Positions 6,757-8,730 of a stretch of DNA of 8,730 bases are shown one piece after another. This stretch comes from Bacillota bacterium (GTDB lineage Bacteria > Bacillota > Bacilli > Alicyclobacillales > SLC66). The notes beneath the pieces are model-generated. The model did not search any database, had not been told where the DNA came from, and saw only the letters and a list, made by a program, of their open reading frames with translations. Each line of letters begins with the position of its first letter. Position 1 is the first letter of the stretch. The stretch is from NCBI GenBank assembly GCA_021797415.1, contig JAJZZT010000557.1, forward strand, positions 1 to 8,730. Direction: 5' to 3'. The translations under genes and the position numbers were made by a program.

Positions 6757-8730
6757 TCACGAGCATCCATTGCTGAACTGAGAAAGGTCGCGCGGCGCCG
6801 TCCTGAAACTGAGAATGCCCCGGTTGATCCTGCGGCACCACGCGAGGGCCTCCCGCTGGTCGGCAAACGAGGGCCCCCAGGAGATGCGATAGCAAAACTC
6901 ATAGAAACCACCTGTCTCTGGCGCAAAATTCGTCTCCCAAAAGTTGTTCAGGACCCAGGCATACGGCGTGACGCGCTCAGGCTGCGATCCCTGTTGGCCG
7001 TGCAGGATCCGCTGCCCGTAAGCCAATGGTCCCAGTTGCAACAAAGGCGTGTCTGGCATCGCGACGGCCACGCCCCCCGTCGGCGTCACCACGGCAAAAC
7101 CATCCTGCACACAATAAAAATCGGTGCACGTGCCCGGCAACTGGTCAATTCCCGGACGAACCCCAGTTCCCATCTTGTCGAGCCACACTTGGCCGCCACG
7201 ATCTGCTTCACTTTCTTGAGACTTCATCCGTCGGGTACCCTCCGTGCTATCCAGACCATCGAAAAAGCCGAAGGGCATCGCAATGTAAACATTCTCCGGT
7301 TCCCGGATGCTGTCCTTATGGATTCGTATTACAGCATCCAGACGGGGAAAGTCCGCATACATCGTGATCAGCACCAGATATTCGCGCATGCCCGGCACCG
7401 CATACGAAAGTTCTACCGTTGCCATGACTGGACCATCCGCCACCCGCCGAACACCGGTCAAGGCGCCAACCGACCTCTGGACTTGCATCCCTTTGCGATT
7501 GCGGCCCATTTGGGAACGAACCCCAACCATCGATGTTCCAATGGAGGAGGGCGTCACCTCGTAAACCGGCGTAAAGGCTCCCACCTCGCTGTGATGCGGC
7601 ACGAGTTCGCGATCAGTGGACAGATCCCGTACGGAAGTGATCCCTCCGCCGGATTCCCATGTCACTCTGGCAAAAGGGGAAGACAGGGAGGTTTGTGTGA
7701 AAGAAAATGGGGTTGCTATCCCATCAGCGCACACGACATCCAGCACCCCATCCGTCACCGTTCGATGGACCGTGCGAAGTTCTCGCCCTTCTGAGGCCGA
7801 TGTGCTCTGCTTCTGTTTGTCGGAACCACTCGCCAGGCCTCCCATGTCCACACGCCATGCGGCCCGCTCTTCCGGACCAAGCGAAGCGGAAAAGGCTACA
7901 CAGGTCCTGCCCTCCCGGCGCGTGATTTGGCCCTGAACCGCAGCCCCGGTGGCGGCATCGAACACAAGCGGTGCACTGCGCCGAGTGAATTCCCATGATT
8001 CCAGCGGCAAAGCCACGATGCCTGAAAACGGTTGCGGATACGGATTGACGGCCTGAAAGAACAGCGGCCTGCGCGCCGCCAGGGGAAGCGCGCCGTAAGC
8101 GGCCAACGCTTCATCCACCGCTTGCATCGCCGCGCGATGGGCCGACACGGCATAGGCCTGCTTACGCGCTTGCAAACTTTGGACTTCCAGCATCCACGGC
8201 TCACGCACAGAGGCGTGATGACCCCAAGTGTGCTCCGCGTATAGCATGAGATCGTGAATGATCTGCTGCTGCCCTTTCGGTTGAGACGCCTTCAGTCCCC
8301 TCAGCAGCCGCTCCGCATTCTCCAGCGACCGCTGCGCGCTGCGAAACATCTGGGTGTAAAGAGGAGTGGAAGCAGCGCCGTCAGACCACCAGTCCGGCCA
8401 ATCCCCGCGATACACCGGAATTTGGACGGAACTGTTCTCCAGGCGTTCAAAAAACGTCTGCAGCGTACTGCACTCCAGTTCAATGGCGGCACCGTGCACT
8501 TCGTTCCAGTGGTGGACAAATTCGATCACGGCAGCGTTGGGCGGCGAATTGTCCGTGATCAGCCCGGAGACCGTGACGGGAACAAAATCATACGGGTACC
8601 CGCTTTCCTCAAGCCCGCGAAGGAAATTCGAAATGCGGGATTCCGCAACCTGCCAAGCATTCTCAACCTCCCCATGGACGGAAAATGAATCCTGGAATGT
8701 GTATGTCAACAGCCCTTCCGGACTGATTCC
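6757..8730 (-). CDS. Glycoside hydrolase family 38-like protein, C-terminal 657 residues (start beyond right edge)
   Basis: The frame is open to the right edge, so the N-terminal catalytic barrel, with the nucleophile Asp of GH38, is not in view. Visible, numbering from the edge: the end of the barrel region with the segment VSGLITDNSPP and FVHHWNEVHG, then the helical middle domain with GDWPDWWSDGAAS and YAEHTWGHHASV, typical of GH38/alpha-mannosidase relatives. A long beta-rich C-terminal part follows, with GGGITSVRDLSTDRELV (the usual GH38 'link and reset' strand) and ending near VLNNFWETNF and FYEFCYRISWG. No signal peptide can be assessed. A TTG at 8709 is not a convincing start because homology continues through it. 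As first visible gene of the cluster, it may release the monosaccharide oxidised by the downstream enzymes. True activity and linkage are unknown; some relatives of this branch are uncharacterised. Confidence 0.72.
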   Translation of the reverse strand, partial: GISPEGLLTYTFQDSFSVHGEVENAWQVAESRISNFLRGLEESGYPYDFVPVTVSGLITDNSPPNAAVIEFVHHWNEVHGAAIELECSTLQTFFERLENSSVQIPVYRGDWPDWWSDGAASTPLYTQMFRSAQRSLENAERLLRGLKASQPKGQQQIIHDLMLYAEHTWGHHASVREPWMLEVQSLQARKQAYAVSAHRAAMQAVDEALAAYGALPLAARRPLFFQAVNPYPQPFSGIVALPLESWEFTRRSAPLVFDAATGAAVQGQITRREGRTCVAFSASLGPEERAAWRVDMGGLASGSDKQKQSTSASEGRELRTVHRTVTDGVLDVVCADGIATPFSFTQTSLSSPFARVTWESGGGITSVRDLSTDRELVPHHSEVGAFTPVYEVTPSSIGTSMVGVRSQMGRNRKGMQVQRSVGALTGVRRVADGPVMATVELSYAVPGMREYLVLITMYADFPRLDAVIRIHKDSIREPENVYIAMPFGFFDGLDSTEGTRRMKSQESEADRGGQVWLDKMGTGVRPGIDQLPGTCTDFYCVQDGFAVVTPTGGVAVAMPDTPLLQLGPLAYGQRILHGQQGSQPERVTPYAWVLNNFWETNFAPETGGFYEFCYRISWGPSFADQREALAWCRRINRGILSFRTAPRDLSQFSNGCS

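Noticed and set aside
6754..7794. A 346-codon plus-strand open frame, and similar long plus-strand frames at 2114-2908 and 4022-4822
   Set aside because: They are antisense to the GH38-like, FAH and dehydratase genes, which have clear family motifs. Their translations are rich in Arg, His and Pro with no recognisable domain, as expected for shadow frames in GC-rich genes.

Overview
The window looks like a chromosomal segment from a motile bacterium, most likely a moderately GC-rich member of the Bacillota (Alicyclobacillus or Paenibacillus-like). This is inferred from strong AAGGAG-type ribosome binding sites at almost every gene, use of GTG starts, the style of the MotB N-terminus and the enzyme families present. 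Genus cannot be fixed from the sequence alone.

Layout. Positions 1-209 (minus) hold the N-terminal end of a MotB flagellar stator protein that runs off the left edge. Just upstream, 291-475 (minus) is a broken VOC/glyoxalase-fold gene with both ends recognisable, the middle missing and a frameshift. Positions 476-731 are non-coding, with a possible extended -10 promoter. Positions 732-1751 (plus) encode an S66-family (MccF/LD-carboxypeptidase-like) serine peptidase, visibly poorer in GC than the rest. Positions 1752-1876 are a short convergent spacer with a possible remnant of a membrane-transporter gene.

From 8730 down to 1877 the minus strand is one tightly packed set of genes, in transcription order: a GH38-like (alpha-mannosidase-type) protein whose start is outside the window; SDR dehydrogenase 1; SDR dehydrogenase 2; an enolase-superfamily acid-sugar dehydratase of the glucarate-dehydratase subgroup; an SMP-30/gluconolactonase-type lactonase; and a fumarylacetoacetate-hydrolase (FAH) family enzyme. 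Intergenic gaps are 12-95 bp, except a 159-bp gap before the FAH gene that is open in frame.

Together the last five genes supply every step of a non-phosphorylative 'diketo-hydrolase' sugar route: sugar -> lactone (SDR) -> aldonate (SMP-30) -> 2-keto-3-deoxy acid (dehydratase) -> 2,4-diketo acid (second SDR) -> pyruvate plus a small hydroxy acid (FAH hydrolase). The logic matches known L-fucose and L-rhamnose oxidative routes, but the dehydratase and lactonase subfamilies differ from the best-known L-fucose set. The sugar is therefore unknown. The GH38-like protein suggests it is released from a glycoside. No transporter or regulator of the cluster is visible; these and the operon promoter presumably lie beyond position 8730.
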